Shown here piece by piece: positions 52,183-60,911 of a stretch of 64,000 nt of DNA; positions within the stretch are counted from its first letter, which is position 1; every line of letters starts with the position of its first letter. A model generated the notes under the pieces. That model ran no database searches, was not told the origin of the DNA, and worked only from the letters and a program-made list of their open reading frames with translations. This stretch comes from Lysinibacillus contaminans (GTDB lineage Bacteria > Bacillota > Bacilli > Bacillales_A > Planococcaceae), in the NCBI RefSeq assembly GCF_001278945.1, contig NZ_LGRV01000003.1, positions 248,001 to 312,000 on the forward strand, read 5' to 3'. A program made the position numbers and the translations under genes.

Positions 52183-52935
52183 GTGTTAGCTATCAGAGAC
52201 TTGCATTTGTCGTTTAATGGTAATGAAATTCTAAAAGGAATAGATTTAACCGTCAATAAAGGTGACGTAGTAACATTAATCGGCCCAAGTGGGACAGGGA
52301 AGACTACCTTGCTACGCTGTATTAATTGTCTTGAAAATCCATCTAAAGGGGAAATAACGCTTTCTGATCTACAATTAAATTATGAAACTATTAGCAAAAA
52401 GGACATCTTAAAACTTAGACGTAAAACGGCTATGGTGTTTCAACAGTTTAATCTTTTTAAAAATAAAACAGTTTTAGAAAACGTTATGGAAGCTCAAATA
52501 ATTGTACAGGGAAAGAAGAAAGAAGAAGCTTACAAAAAAAGTATAGAAGAATTAGAAAAAGTAGGGCTATTAGACAAGCTTGAGTCCTATCCTTCTGAAT
52601 TGTCTGGTGGACAACAACAACGAGTTAGTATTGCACGTGCATTAGCTTTAGAACCTGAACTCATTTTATTTGATGAACCTACCTCTTCACTGGATCCAGA
52701 ATTGGTTGGTGAAGTATTAAGAGTGATCGAAAATGTAGCTCGTTCAGGTGTGACTATTGTTTTAGTAACGCATGAAATGTCATTTGCTCAGAGTATTTCT
52801 ACAAAAATAGTCTTTATGGATAAAGGTGTAATAGTGGAAGAGGGTTCGCCGCAATTTATTTTTGAAGACTCTAATAATGAACGCACTAAAGCTTTTTTAA
52901 ATCATTTTAAATCTAATCAAACAGTTGGCGTTTAA
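52183..52935 (+). CDS. Amino-acid ABC transporter ATP-binding protein
   Basis: The ATPase of a polar-amino-acid importer, 250 residues: Walker A GPSGTGKTT, Q loop VFQQFNLFKNKTVLENV, signature LSGGQQQR, Walker B LILFDEPTSSLD, switch His in VTHEMSFA. The FQQFNLF block is typical of the HisP/GlnQ/TcyC class. The start is GTG after AAGGAGGAG-type sequence (GGAAGGAG). It is first of five genes. Likely cargo is a sulfur-containing amino acid such as cystine, from gene context only. Confidence 0.93.
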   Translation: MLAIRDLHLSFNGNEILKGIDLTVNKGDVVTLIGPSGTGKTTLLRCINCLENPSKGEITLSDLQLNYETISKKDILKLRRKTAMVFQQFNLFKNKTVLENVMEAQIIVQGKKKEEAYKKSIEELEKVGLLDKLESYPSELSGGQQQRVSIARALALEPELILFDEPTSSLDPELVGEVLRVIENVARSGVTIVLVTHEMSFAQSISTKIVFMDKGVIVEEGSPQFIFEDSNNERTKAFLNHFKSNQTVGV

Positions 52936-52957
52936 TTAAAGAAGGGGGAATTTATTT

Positions 52958-53788
52958 ATGTGGAAAAAAAGAAATTTATTATATCCAGCTTTATTGCTTG
53001 TATTAGTTTTGACTGGATGTAACGGAAGTGAAGAAGAAAGTAATGCTTCTGGTGAATCAACGGTAAGATCCATTACAGTAGCAGTGCCGCCTGCAGCAAA
53101 ACCACTTAGCTATACAGATGAGAAAGGGGAACTAACTGGATATGAAGTAGAGATATTAAAATTGGTTGATGAAAAATTAGAGGATTATTCATTTGATATT
53201 GTTGGGGTCGCAGATAGTGCAGCAGAAATAGGCCTAGATACAGGGAAATATGACATGATTGCTCAAGGTTTGTTTAGAAGTGAAGCTCGCGAGGAAAAAT
53301 ACTTAATTCCTGAAGAAAGTAACGGAGCAAGTTTAATGCGTGTATACAGTAATAAAAACAATGAAAATATAGATTCTTTTGAGGATTTGGTAGGCAAGAA
53401 GATTTTCCCTTCTTCACCAAGTGGTGGGGTGTTTAATTTATTAACAGATTATAATAAGGAAAATCCGGATAATCCAATAGAATTTGCAACATCCGATCAA
53501 GGATTTGCAGTGGTTGAACGATTAAGAGAAGTAGAATCAGGGAAATATGATGCACTTGTGTTGCCTTCAAACTTAGGTCAAAAAGAAATTATTGAATCAC
53601 AAAATTTAGAAATACTAGTTTCAGAGCCACTTAAAGTATTCCCAACTCATTTTTTAATTCATAATTCTGCAGATAATAAAGCTTTAACAGAAGCTGTTAG
53701 TAATGCAATAAAAGAATTGAAAGGTGAAGGAACACTTTCAGAATTATCTTTAAAATATTACGATGAAGATGTTTTCATTTATGAATAG
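52958..53788 (+). CDS. Amino-acid ABC transporter substrate-binding lipoprotein
   Basis: Extracellular receptor of 276 residues: signal with lipobox LTGC (Cys about 21), then the SBP_bac_3 pattern (KPLSYTDEKGELTGYEVEIL, YDMIAQGLFRSEAREEKYL). Position 2 in the operon. AAGGGGG precedes the ATG. The binding pocket cannot be read well enough to name the ligand. Confidence 0.92.
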   Translation: MWKKRNLLYPALLLVLVLTGCNGSEEESNASGESTVRSITVAVPPAAKPLSYTDEKGELTGYEVEILKLVDEKLEDYSFDIVGVADSAAEIGLDTGKYDMIAQGLFRSEAREEKYLIPEESNGASLMRVYSNKNNENIDSFEDLVGKKIFPSSPSGGVFNLLTDYNKENPDNPIEFATSDQGFAVVERLREVESGKYDALVLPSNLGQKEIIESQNLEILVSEPLKVFPTHFLIHNSADNKALTEAVSNAIKELKGEGTLSELSLKYYDEDVFIYE

Positions 53789-53827
53789 ATTAGTAGATTA
53801 ATCTATTTATCATCAGGAGGTGGCCCA

Positions 53828-54589
53828 ATGGATATAGGGTATATGATAGAAATTTTCCCTAAATTAATTAGTACCTTGCCAATATCTCTATTAATTATAT
53901 TAACGTCAAGTATATTGGGATTAATGCTTAGTATTGTAATAACTGCTCTAAGAATTAAAAGAATAAAGTTTCTATCACCAATTTTGGAAGCCTATATCTC
54001 TTTCATGCGAAGTATTCCTATATTATTACTATTATTTTTAGTGTATTACGGATTACCTGTATTCTTTTCTCTTTTAAATCTGAATATGAATGATCTTAGT
54101 GCAATAGTGTCAGCTATGATAACACTAATTATCTTTAATGGTGCCTATCTATCTGAAATTCTAAGACCTGCTTATTTAGCTGTAGAGAAGGGACAACATG
54201 AAGCTGCAGACAGTTTAGGATATACATCTTTCACAAAAATACGGAAGTTTATTATCCCGCAGATGGCTCCAGTAGCCTTGCCAGGGTTAGGAAATGCAGT
54301 GATATATCTCATTCATGATACTTCCTTGGTGTTTACAATTGGTATTGTGGATATTATGGGGAAAGCCAATTTAATTATGGCAAATTCGTACGGCGAAAAT
54401 AAGGTTGAAGTATTCTTAACTATTGCGATTATTTATTGGATGGTTTGCTTATTGTCAGATAGATTTATTAAATTATGCGAAAACCATACATATTTAAGAA
54501 AAATCGAAAATAAAAGAGCTTTTAATTCACAAAGTTTGAAGCTGCACCAAAAGTTTACAAAAAGGAATATTAAATCTAATTTAGATTGA
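53828..54589 (+). CDS. Amino-acid ABC transporter permease 1
   Basis: A 253-residue membrane subunit with about five helices. HisM/GlnP features: FMRSIPILLLLFLVYYGLPV, and the EAA loop EAADSLGYTSFTKIRKFIIP. A basic tail of about 40 residues is longer than usual. Pairs with the next permease to make the heterodimeric channel. AGGAGGTGG precedes the ATG. Confidence 0.92.
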   Translation: MDIGYMIEIFPKLISTLPISLLIILTSSILGLMLSIVITALRIKRIKFLSPILEAYISFMRSIPILLLLFLVYYGLPVFFSLLNLNMNDLSAIVSAMITLIIFNGAYLSEILRPAYLAVEKGQHEAADSLGYTSFTKIRKFIIPQMAPVALPGLGNAVIYLIHDTSLVFTIGIVDIMGKANLIMANSYGENKVEVFLTIAIIYWMVCLLSDRFIKLCENHTYLRKIENKRAFNSQSLKLHQKFTKRNIKSNLD

Positions 54590-54603
54590 AGGAGGGATAA
54601 TTT

Positions 54604-55299
54604 TTGTTTGATTTTAAGGTTCTACTAGAAAGCATTATAGAAATAGCTACCGTTGTTCCTAAAACACTAGTTTTAGCAATTTTTATCCTTCTCTTATCTT
54701 TACTTATGGGTGCTATTATAGCTTTAATCCAACAATATAAAGTACCTGTGTTCTCTCAAATTATTAAAGTTCTACAATCTTTTTTAAGAGGAACACCAAA
54801 CGTTGTCTTATTATATTTGATGTATTATGCTCTGCCAGGAATTTTAACTTTTTTTGCAGGTATTCTAAGGATTGAATTTGATGCTAACTCCTTGAATCCT
54901 ATTGTTACAGTAATTCTAACTTTTTCAATTAGTTATTCTGTGTTTCAATCAGAAATTATCAGAGGATCTATTTTATCTATTGAAAAAGGACAAATAGAAG
55001 CTGCCCAATCATTAGGATTTAGTTTTTGGCAGACTTTTAGAAGAGTTATAATACCTCAAGCATTAGTTGCAGCTTTTCCAGATATTTTGAATTCTTTACT
55101 GGTGATAATAAAAGCACTTTCTCTTGCATATTTGATCTCAGTTGTAGATATTCTTGGCCAAGCTAAAATGGTGGGTGCTTTAAGTTACAGATACCTAGAG
55201 GCCTTTGTTGGAGCCGCACTGATATATTGGCTGATTGGTGTAATTCTTACGTTTATATCTAACCGATTTGAGTTAAAACTCAGACATGGTTTTCATTGA
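54604..55299 (+). CDS. Amino-acid ABC transporter permease 2
   Basis: Second membrane subunit, 231 residues: FLRGTPNVVLLYLMYYALPG and the EAA loop EAAQSLGFSFWQTFRRVIIP. The start is TTG after GAAGGAGGGA. It follows permease 1 by 14 nt, so they are co-translated. Confidence 0.92.
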   Translation: MFDFKVLLESIIEIATVVPKTLVLAIFILLLSLLMGAIIALIQQYKVPVFSQIIKVLQSFLRGTPNVVLLYLMYYALPGILTFFAGILRIEFDANSLNPIVTVILTFSISYSVFQSEIIRGSILSIEKGQIEAAQSLGFSFWQTFRRVIIPQALVAAFPDILNSLLVIIKALSLAYLISVVDILGQAKMVGALSYRYLEAFVGAALIYWLIGVILTFISNRFELKLRHGFH

Positions 55300-55362
55300 T
55301 AAGTGCAATAAGATGTAGAAACGATAAGTGTACATAATTAAATCTATTAAGGAAGTGTTACT

Positions 55363-56526
55363 GTGTCGAAAACATTATTTGTTAAAACAAAAACTCAGAG
55401 TGAATGGCTAGAAAAATTGTTACCACTTGAAGAGGCTTTTAAAAGCCATTCAAGAGAAATCGATGAACAGTCCAAGTTTCCAAGTGAAAATATTCAAGCA
55501 CTAGTTGATATCGGCTACACAAAACTAACATTACCTAAGGAGTATGGTGGTGAGGGTATTAGTGTGACAGAAATGATCTTCCTTCAAGAAATAATTTCTA
55601 GTTTCGATGGTGCGACAGGATTATCCATTGGCTGGCACCAAGGGGTGGTCGCTGAATTGTACGAAAAAAAACTTTGGGAAGAAACTAAGCTAAATACTTT
55701 TGCAGAAGAAGTATTGAATGGTGCTTTAGTGAACAGGGTTGCTAGTGAAATGCAAACGGGTAGTCCAACACGGGGCGGTCGTCCGGGTACATCTGCTGTT
55801 AAAAAAGATGGGAAATGGGTGATTTCTGGAACTAAAAGTTATGCAACCATGTCTCCAGCATTAACGCATATTCTGATTACTGCATGGGTAGAAGAAAAAG
55901 AAAGAATCGGCGTATTCTTAATTGATAAAAATGCGCATGGCGTATCTATTCAAGAAAATTGGGACGTTATAGCGATGAGAGGAACGGCAAGTCATGATCT
56001 TGTATTAGAAAATGTGGAAGTAGCTGAAGAAAATTTAGTAGAAATCAATGATGGACCTCGAGGTGACAGTATAAATGGTTGGATTCTTCACATTCCGGCT
56101 TGTTATCTAGGTATTGCGCAAGCTGCTCGTGACTATGCAGTTCAGTTTGCTACACAACACTCCCCAAATAGTTTAAATGGGCCAATTAGTCAATTACCTA
56201 ATGTACAAAGATTAATCGGAGAAATTGACATAGAATTAATGAAAGCTAGACACTTTTTATATAGTGTTGCGGAAGCTTATGACGATGAATCACGTCGACC
56301 ACTATTGACGAACGAACTAGGCGTAGCAAAACATATTGTCACAAATTCCGCTATCGAAATTGTTGATAAAGCCATGAGATTAGTCGGTGCAAAAAGTCTT
56401 CAATTATCCAACCCATTGCAAAGATATTATCGTGATGTAAGAGCTGGTCTTCATAATCCACCAATGGATGATATGACAATTTCAAAATTGGCGCAAGCAG
56501 CTATCTCAGAAATCAAAAATCACTAG
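55363..56526 (+). CDS. Acyl-CoA dehydrogenase-family flavoprotein (YdbM/SfnB-like)
   Basis: A 387-residue FAD/FMN enzyme of the acyl-CoA dehydrogenase superfamily: LTLPKEYGGEGISVTEMIFL at the N-terminus, the flavin-binding middle (WVISGTKSYATMSPALTHIL), and the C-terminal MRLVGAKSLQLSNPLQRYYR then DVRAGLHNPP. The catalytic Glu of fatty-acid dehydrogenases is not evident; the HNPPMDDMT end is typical of the DszC/SfnB/YdbM monooxygenase-like group. B. subtilis ydbM belongs to the CymR sulfur regulon, which with the ABC genes suggests sulfur scavenging (inference). The start is GTG. Confidence 0.85.
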   Translation: MSKTLFVKTKTQSEWLEKLLPLEEAFKSHSREIDEQSKFPSENIQALVDIGYTKLTLPKEYGGEGISVTEMIFLQEIISSFDGATGLSIGWHQGVVAELYEKKLWEETKLNTFAEEVLNGALVNRVASEMQTGSPTRGGRPGTSAVKKDGKWVISGTKSYATMSPALTHILITAWVEEKERIGVFLIDKNAHGVSIQENWDVIAMRGTASHDLVLENVEVAEENLVEINDGPRGDSINGWILHIPACYLGIAQAARDYAVQFATQHSPNSLNGPISQLPNVQRLIGEIDIELMKARHFLYSVAEAYDDESRRPLLTNELGVAKHIVTNSAIEIVDKAMRLVGAKSLQLSNPLQRYYRDVRAGLHNPPMDDMTISKLAQAAISEIKNH

Positions 56527-56538
56527 TAGGATGTAAAG

Positions 56539-56577
56539 ATTAGGGGGGGGCCTTATTTAAAGGTCCCTCTAATTTTT
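56539..56577 (+). terminator. Terminator after the ABC/dehydrogenase operon
   Basis: ATTAG-GGG...CCTT pairs with AAGG...CC-CTAAT around ATTT, followed by a T run; it includes a run of eight G. Confidence 0.75.
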
Positions 56578-56615
56578 GTCTGAAAAATCAGATGAATAAT
56601 TAAAGTTGCTACCTA

Positions 56616-56655
56616 GATTGAGTCCGAAGTTGTATTCGGCTCAATCTCTTTATTT
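56616..56655 (+). terminator. Second terminator-like hairpin
   Basis: GATTGAG-CCGAA and TTCGG-CTCAATC form a 12-bp stem around GTTGTA, followed by TCTTTATTTT. Confidence 0.7.
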
Positions 56656-56779
56656 TAAATAACTTGAAGTGAAGGAAACTTTAATACATATTGAATAAAA
56701 ATAGTTTGATAAATTCTCTCCTCATTCAACCTATCCAAAGCAGGTTCTAGTGATATTTTTGATCAAACTTTATTTCAAA

Positions 56780-56840
56780 CCAACTTATGTCTCTTGCGGG
56801 ATAGCGAGCAGGACAAGATTCCGCAAGAGACATAAGTTGG
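56780..56840. repeat. Perfect 20-bp inverted repeat with 21-nt loop
   Basis: CCAACTTATGTCTCTTGCGG (56780-56799) is the exact inverse complement of CCGCAAGAGACATAAGTTGG (56821-56840). No T run follows on either side, so it is not an ordinary terminator. The gap around it (56656-57016) has no gene. Confidence 0.85.
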
Positions 56841-57016
56841 TGGAGTATCGTGGCTCACCCGCTGAAATCGAATGCCAAATCCCAGTAATAAATTTGCCTC
56901 GCTATATACACAGCTCTTCTTAATTCACCTTCTTTTGCATTCCATATTTCGATAATGTTTGAAATATTTAAAAGTTATAATAGTTTTAGATTGAAAATTA
57001 GGAAGGGAGATAAAAT

Positions 57017-57898
57017 ATGAATAAATTCAAATTTACATTGTTAATACTTTTAACAACATTTTTAATGGGTTCTTCTTTTGCTGTAGTTAAGATTGGTTTG
57101 CCTTATTCATCACCATTATTGTTAGCTGCATTACGTTTCACACTTGCTGGAATTATAATGTCATTAATCGTTCTTGTTTTAAAAAGACCTCACCCAACAA
57201 CTAAAGGAAACTGGATAAAGATGTTTATTATTGGTTCTTTCCAAACAGCCGGTGTTATGGGGTGCATATTCTTAAGTTTACGAACTATATCAGCTAGCGA
57301 ATCATCCATTCTTACATTCATGAACCCGTTACTTGTTATAGTATTCGGTACCATTTTTCTGCAAATCCGCTATAAACTTTATCAATGGATTGGGGTTCTG
57401 TTAGGGCTAATTGGGGTAAGTATTACAATGGGCGGCCAAATAGAATTTAAGATTGGCATTCTTTTTGGTATTCTTTCTGCTGTTTTTTGGGCGATTTCAA
57501 CTTTATTAGCTAAAAAATGGGGAGCATTATTTGATACATGGGTTCTATCAGCCTATCAGATGCTATTTGGAGGCTTACTATTATTACTGGGAAGCTTGGT
57601 CTTTGAAAAACCATTTTTCATTTTGAACAATACTTCATTGATTATTTTATTATGGCTAAGTCTTATATCTTCTATTGTTCAGTTTGCAGTTTGGTATTAT
57701 CTTTTACAAAAGACTGATCCGGGAAAAACAAGTGCTTATTTATTTTTAGCACCTTTCTTCGGTGTATTATCTGGGTGGTTACTGTTAGAGGAGTCATTAT
57801 ACCCTTCCCTTATAGTTGGCGGGGTGTTTATTCTTGTTGGTATTTATCTGGTAAATAGTAATTTTCAGAAGGCAAATGGTCTACCTAATCGAACATAA
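57017..57898 (+). CDS. EamA/DMT-family transporter
   Basis: A 293-residue exporter with ten helices in two EamA repeats: FLMGSSFAVVKIGLPYSSPL in the first and AVFWAISTLLAKKWGALFD in the second, ending with a highly hydrophobic helix and a short basic tail. DMT proteins export amino acids or other small metabolites; the cargo cannot be told. AAGGGAG precedes the ATG. Confidence 0.9.
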   Translation: MNKFKFTLLILLTTFLMGSSFAVVKIGLPYSSPLLLAALRFTLAGIIMSLIVLVLKRPHPTTKGNWIKMFIIGSFQTAGVMGCIFLSLRTISASESSILTFMNPLLVIVFGTIFLQIRYKLYQWIGVLLGLIGVSITMGGQIEFKIGILFGILSAVFWAISTLLAKKWGALFDTWVLSAYQMLFGGLLLLLGSLVFEKPFFILNNTSLIILLWLSLISSIVQFAVWYYLLQKTDPGKTSAYLFLAPFFGVLSGWLLLEESLYPSLIVGGVFILVGIYLVNSNFQKANGLPNRT

Positions 57899-57911
57899 TA
57901 GTACTAGTATC

Positions 57912-57964
57912 TAACCCCCTCAAAGAGGATAGAAATTATCTATCTACTAAAGAGGGGGTATTTT
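57912..57964. terminator. Bidirectional terminator between EamA and ArsR genes
   Basis: ACCCCCTC and GAGGGGGT pair across an inner AGATAGA/TCTATCT-like stem; T-rich tail on the plus side. Confidence 0.75.
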
Positions 57965-57970
57965 ATGAGT

Positions 57971-58660
57971 TTAATCAATATCTATATTAAAAACTTGTTT
58001 AAACCCTACTTTTCCTTTTTCCGTGACTTTTAGAGCGCGGATAGTTGGAACTCGTACTATCCAGCCTAAATCAAAAAAGTGAGTAAGTAGGCCCTGACCT
58101 AAGGCTCCAGCAAGATGATGGTGACGCTCACTCCAGTCTAAACACGCATGAGAAAATGATCGGCGTTTTTTTCTTAATTCGTCTAAATCAATGCCTATAT
58201 TAGTAAAAAACTGTTCTCCTTTTGATGTAACTACAAATTCCCTCTCTTCTTTTATCATAAAACCTGCGCTCAACATGGATTCGGTTAAATCGACACCTAA
58301 TTTTCCAGCTAAGTGATCATAGCAAGTTCTGGCTTCCTGAAGCATTTTTAGTTGGTTAGATTGTCTTAAAGAACGCACTTCAGGAGGTGGAGAAATGGCA
58401 AGAAACGATTCTAAAATGCTAGCTACTTCTCTATTAGCTAGCTGATAATAGCGATGACGTCCATGTTTTTCAACTTTAACAAGTTGACCTTCTACCAATT
58501 TAGCTAGATGAAAACTGGCAGTTTGAGGTGTTATAGCTGCCATAATAGCTAATTCACCTGCTGTATGAAATCTCCCATCCATTAAACTTGTTAGAATTGT
58601 TGCACGAGACGCTTCTCCAAGTAGAGAGGCAACTTCCACTAAATTTGGATTTATACTCAT
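57971..58660 (-). CDS. ArsR-family regulator with long C-terminal domain
   Basis: A 229-residue protein. The first 85 residues are an ArsR winged helix (LLGEASRATILTSLMDGRFH, ITPQTASFHLAKLVEGQLVK, KHGRHRYYQLA). The remaining 140 hold HACLDWSERHHHLAGALGQG, a Cys/His-rich block of this YczG/ArsR subgroup, and no known metal site of ArsR. ATG at 58660 (MSINPNLVE) is chosen over a longer opening. It is convergent with the EamA gene and probably controls a neighbour or itself. Confidence 0.88.
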   Translation of the reverse strand: MSINPNLVEVASLLGEASRATILTSLMDGRFHTAGELAIMAAITPQTASFHLAKLVEGQLVKVEKHGRHRYYQLANREVASILESFLAISPPPEVRSLRQSNQLKMLQEARTCYDHLAGKLGVDLTESMLSAGFMIKEEREFVVTSKGEQFFTNIGIDLDELRKKRRSFSHACLDWSERHHHLAGALGQGLLTHFFDLGWIVRVPTIRALKVTEKGKVGFKQVFNIDID

Positions 58661-58736
58661 TTTAGCCGACCTTTCTGTATTCCATATTACGATTATAGTA
58701 GAAGAATTTATTGTGTACAATGACAAGTCAAATCTT

Positions 58737-58765
58737 ATTCAAGTAACGAAGGCGTTTGTTGAAGT
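58737..58765 (+). repeat. Family-1 palindromic repeat, copy J
   Basis: TTCAAGTAACGAAGGCGTTT then GTTGAA: TTCAA and TTGAA close the hairpin. It lies just upstream of the ArsR gene start. Confidence 0.5.
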
Positions 58766-58962
58766 AAATTGGCATATGGAAATAAAGGGGAAGTTAGGAG
58801 CGTATCCTAGGCTTTCTTCTTCTGTGATTATGTCAATTTAAAGTGTATGGAATTGTATAAAGATAAAAAAGGAGCTAAGGTTATATCTCTAGTTCCCCTG
58901 GGTCTATATTTGTAACTTCAGCTGTTTAGACTCGTCTATAAAGTTAAAAGGGAGGTAAATAT

Positions 58963-59568
58963 TTGAAGAAAATTCTTGCGAAAAATAATAAAGTTAAGTA
59001 CGTTATATTGTTTATGATCACTTTTTTTTCTCTTTTTAATTTTTCTACTATTACTAGTTATGCTTGTTCATGTGCTGGTCCTAATACTGTGGAAGAAGAA
59101 TTGGAGCAAAGTTCAGTAGTTTTTTCTGGGAAAGTTGTTGAAATTGTAGATGAGAACAAAAATAAGTTTAAACAATCTTCTGCTGACCGCCTGGCTGTAA
59201 TATTTGAGGTGGAAGAATATTGGAAGGGGCTGAATCAGAAACAAATTACCGTTTATACGGAAAGAAGTTCAGTTAGTTGTGGCTACGAATTTAATTTAAA
59301 CGCAGAGTATTTAGTATATGCACATGAAGCCAATGGAGCACTTAATGTGAATCGTTGTTCAAGAACCACTCCTTTGGTAACAGCAGAAGAGGATATTTCT
59401 GAATTAGAAAAAGGAGAAAAACCAATTGAACAAATATCAAATGTTAACAAGGGTGAGAACCATATACCCACCGAAAATTCAACAAATAATAATAAAATAT
59501 ATATCATTCTGCTAATCTTGGGATTATTAATAGTTGGTATATATATATTAAGACGAATCAGAAAATAG
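58963..59568 (+). CDS. Membrane-anchored TIMP/NTR-like secreted protein
   Basis: A 201-residue protein. A signal peptide ends at SYA, leaving CSCAGPNTVEEELEQSSVVF as the mature N-terminus, the C-x-C start of the TIMP/netrin-like fold; later Cys in SVSCGYEF and NVNRCSR complete the set. A C-terminal helix (IYIILLILGLLIVGIYIL) with RRIRK anchors it outside the membrane. Bacterial homologues have no known activity; inhibition of a protease is only a possibility. The start is TTG after GGGAGGT. Confidence 0.8.
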   Translation: MKKILAKNNKVKYVILFMITFFSLFNFSTITSYACSCAGPNTVEEELEQSSVVFSGKVVEIVDENKNKFKQSSADRLAVIFEVEEYWKGLNQKQITVYTERSSVSCGYEFNLNAEYLVYAHEANGALNVNRCSRTTPLVTAEEDISELEKGEKPIEQISNVNKGENHIPTENSTNNNKIYIILLILGLLIVGIYILRRIRK

Positions 59569-59602
59569 CAATGATTCTTGTTGAAATTAAGGAGCAGAAT
59601 AG

Positions 59603-60142
59603 TTGGAGAAGATCGAAAGAAGTGAACTTAAGTTGAAAGATTATAGAGCATTAATTATTTTTACAATTGTTCTGTCCATATTCTTTATATTCGGTTGCAG
59701 TGATGGTAAAGAAGATAATCAAATAGATTTTGGATTAATTGCAAGTGAAAAAACCTTACCTGATAGCTTTTATGACGTTTCATCTGGAGGGCTTGACTAT
59801 ATGGTTAGAAAAAGTATTAATCAGTCTGAATTTGAAGAAGCTTGGAATTTTTATAGATTTGAAAATAAAACACCAAAAGTTGACCTTGACAAAAAAGATA
59901 TTATTTTCATCGGAACTGTGGAGTCCAATAGTTGTCCATATGAGATAGATAATGAAAATATGGAACTAAGCCCAGTTAACAAAGCTATCAAATTGACTTT
60001 ACCGAAACAATATGGTGCTTGTTTTTTAGCAGCAACTCCGAGAACATTTGTAATTGAGATTGATAAAGAAACATCTAAAGATATTAAAAATTTAGTAATT
60101 ATTGATGAGAGTGGAGAAGAAACTATCATTCCATTTAAATAA
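59603..60142 (+). CDS. Lipoprotein of unknown function
   Basis: A 179-residue lipoprotein with a membrane segment LIIFTIVLSIFFIFGCSDGK whose Cys (about 32) would be lipidated. The outside domain (LDKKDIIFIGTVESNSCPYE, KQYGACFLAATPRTFVIEID) is beta-rich with a Cys pair. The TTG start after AAGGAG gives a long N-region; a start nearer the helix is possible. It follows the TIMP-like gene by 34 nt, so both may form an operon of surface proteins. Confidence 0.75.
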   Translation: MEKIERSELKLKDYRALIIFTIVLSIFFIFGCSDGKEDNQIDFGLIASEKTLPDSFYDVSSGGLDYMVRKSINQSEFEEAWNFYRFENKTPKVDLDKKDIIFIGTVESNSCPYEIDNENMELSPVNKAIKLTLPKQYGACFLAATPRTFVIEIDKETSKDIKNLVIIDESGEETIIPFK

Positions 60143-60214
60143 TTATTACGAGAAAAAGGGTATCGTTTTATTTTGGTGTTTCCCTTCCATTTAGCAAATT
60201 ATCAATACCTTTAA

Positions 60215-60260
60215 TATATAATGCTTCTTGTGCTAATGAAGCAGATTAGTGTAATAAGAT
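60215..60260 (+). repeat. Family-1 palindromic repeat, copy G
   Basis: ATGCTTCTTGTGCTAATGAA then GCAGATTAGTGTAATAAG, a diverged copy with CTAAT/ATTAG arms. Confidence 0.5.
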
Positions 60261-60305
60261 ATATGGATTATCTTGGTGAGAAGGGGTTGCAAAGGAGGTG
60301 TCTAA

Positions 60306-60548
60306 ATGAGGTTGGTTCTTCAAGCTTTTACTAGTTCAATTGCAATTCATGTAGTCTATTTTGTCGGAATGATGATAGTCAGTTATATAAAAACAAGAAA
60401 TTATAAACCAGATATTGCTAGTGCGTGGGATAATGTAGATACACTTCAAAGTGAAGTGGTTTTTAGTAAGGCTAACTTTCCTTTTCTTTACTTATTCACA
60501 TTTGTAGGAGTAGCAGTAATTTGCGGAATTATAATATTTTTTATATAA
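60306..60548 (+). CDS. Small two-helix membrane protein
   Basis: Eighty residues with two membrane helices (IAIHVVYFVGMMIVSYI and FPFLYLFTFVGVAVICGIII) and a 30-residue hydrophilic loop (DIASAWDNVDTLQSEVV). AAAGGAGGTG gives an excellent start. No family recognised; conserved-looking but unknown. It sits between two repeat copies. Confidence 0.75.
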   Translation: MRLVLQAFTSSIAIHVVYFVGMMIVSYIKTRNYKPDIASAWDNVDTLQSEVVFSKANFPFLYLFTFVGVAVICGIIIFFI

Positions 60549-60554
60549 AAGGCA

Positions 60555-60660
60555 CTTCAACTAACAAAGTGCGTTAATTAAAGATCATTGAGGTACATAT
60601 GCAGCTCTTTTTTTCTTTATTGAACTAACGAAGCGGTTTAGTTCAATAAGTGGATAAACA
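60555..60660 (+). repeat. Family-1 repeats, copies H and I
   Basis: A short copy (CACTTCAACTAACAAAGTGC, near 60554) is followed by the best copy of the family: GCTCTTTTTTTCTTTATTGA, then ACTAACGAAGCGGTTTAGTT and CAATAAGTGG. Its arms TTGAACTAA and TTAGTTCAA are perfect. Confidence 0.72.
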
Positions 60661-60911
60661 TAATAGGGTTTCAGTTTGAGGCATTTTAAACTAACCTACA
60701 TAAATAGTGTGGTTGCTGCAATCGCACAAAAATGAAAGGAAATAAAAAGATTTAAGTCCAGTAGAACACTGAACTTAGATCTTAGAAATTACCTTGCTTT
60801 TGTCTAACATTATTGGGGGCTGTTCATACTTAGATACGTTTAGCCTTTAGGTTGCGAATTTTAAAATCGCGATATAAACCTAAAAGAGAACCTCAATTTG
60901 ATTTTTAAAAA
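60661..60911. other. Gap before the CDF gene end
   Basis: No gene. TTTAGGTTGCGAATTTTAAA then TCGC and an AAACCTAAA-type inverse (about 60842-60885) form a possible transcript-end hairpin; otherwise featureless. Confidence 0.35.

Noticed and set aside
58963..59568. Cobalamin-related CbiN, a frequent automatic label for such proteins
   Set aside because: The CSC start after the signal peptide and the Cys pattern fit a TIMP/NTR-like fold, not CbiN.
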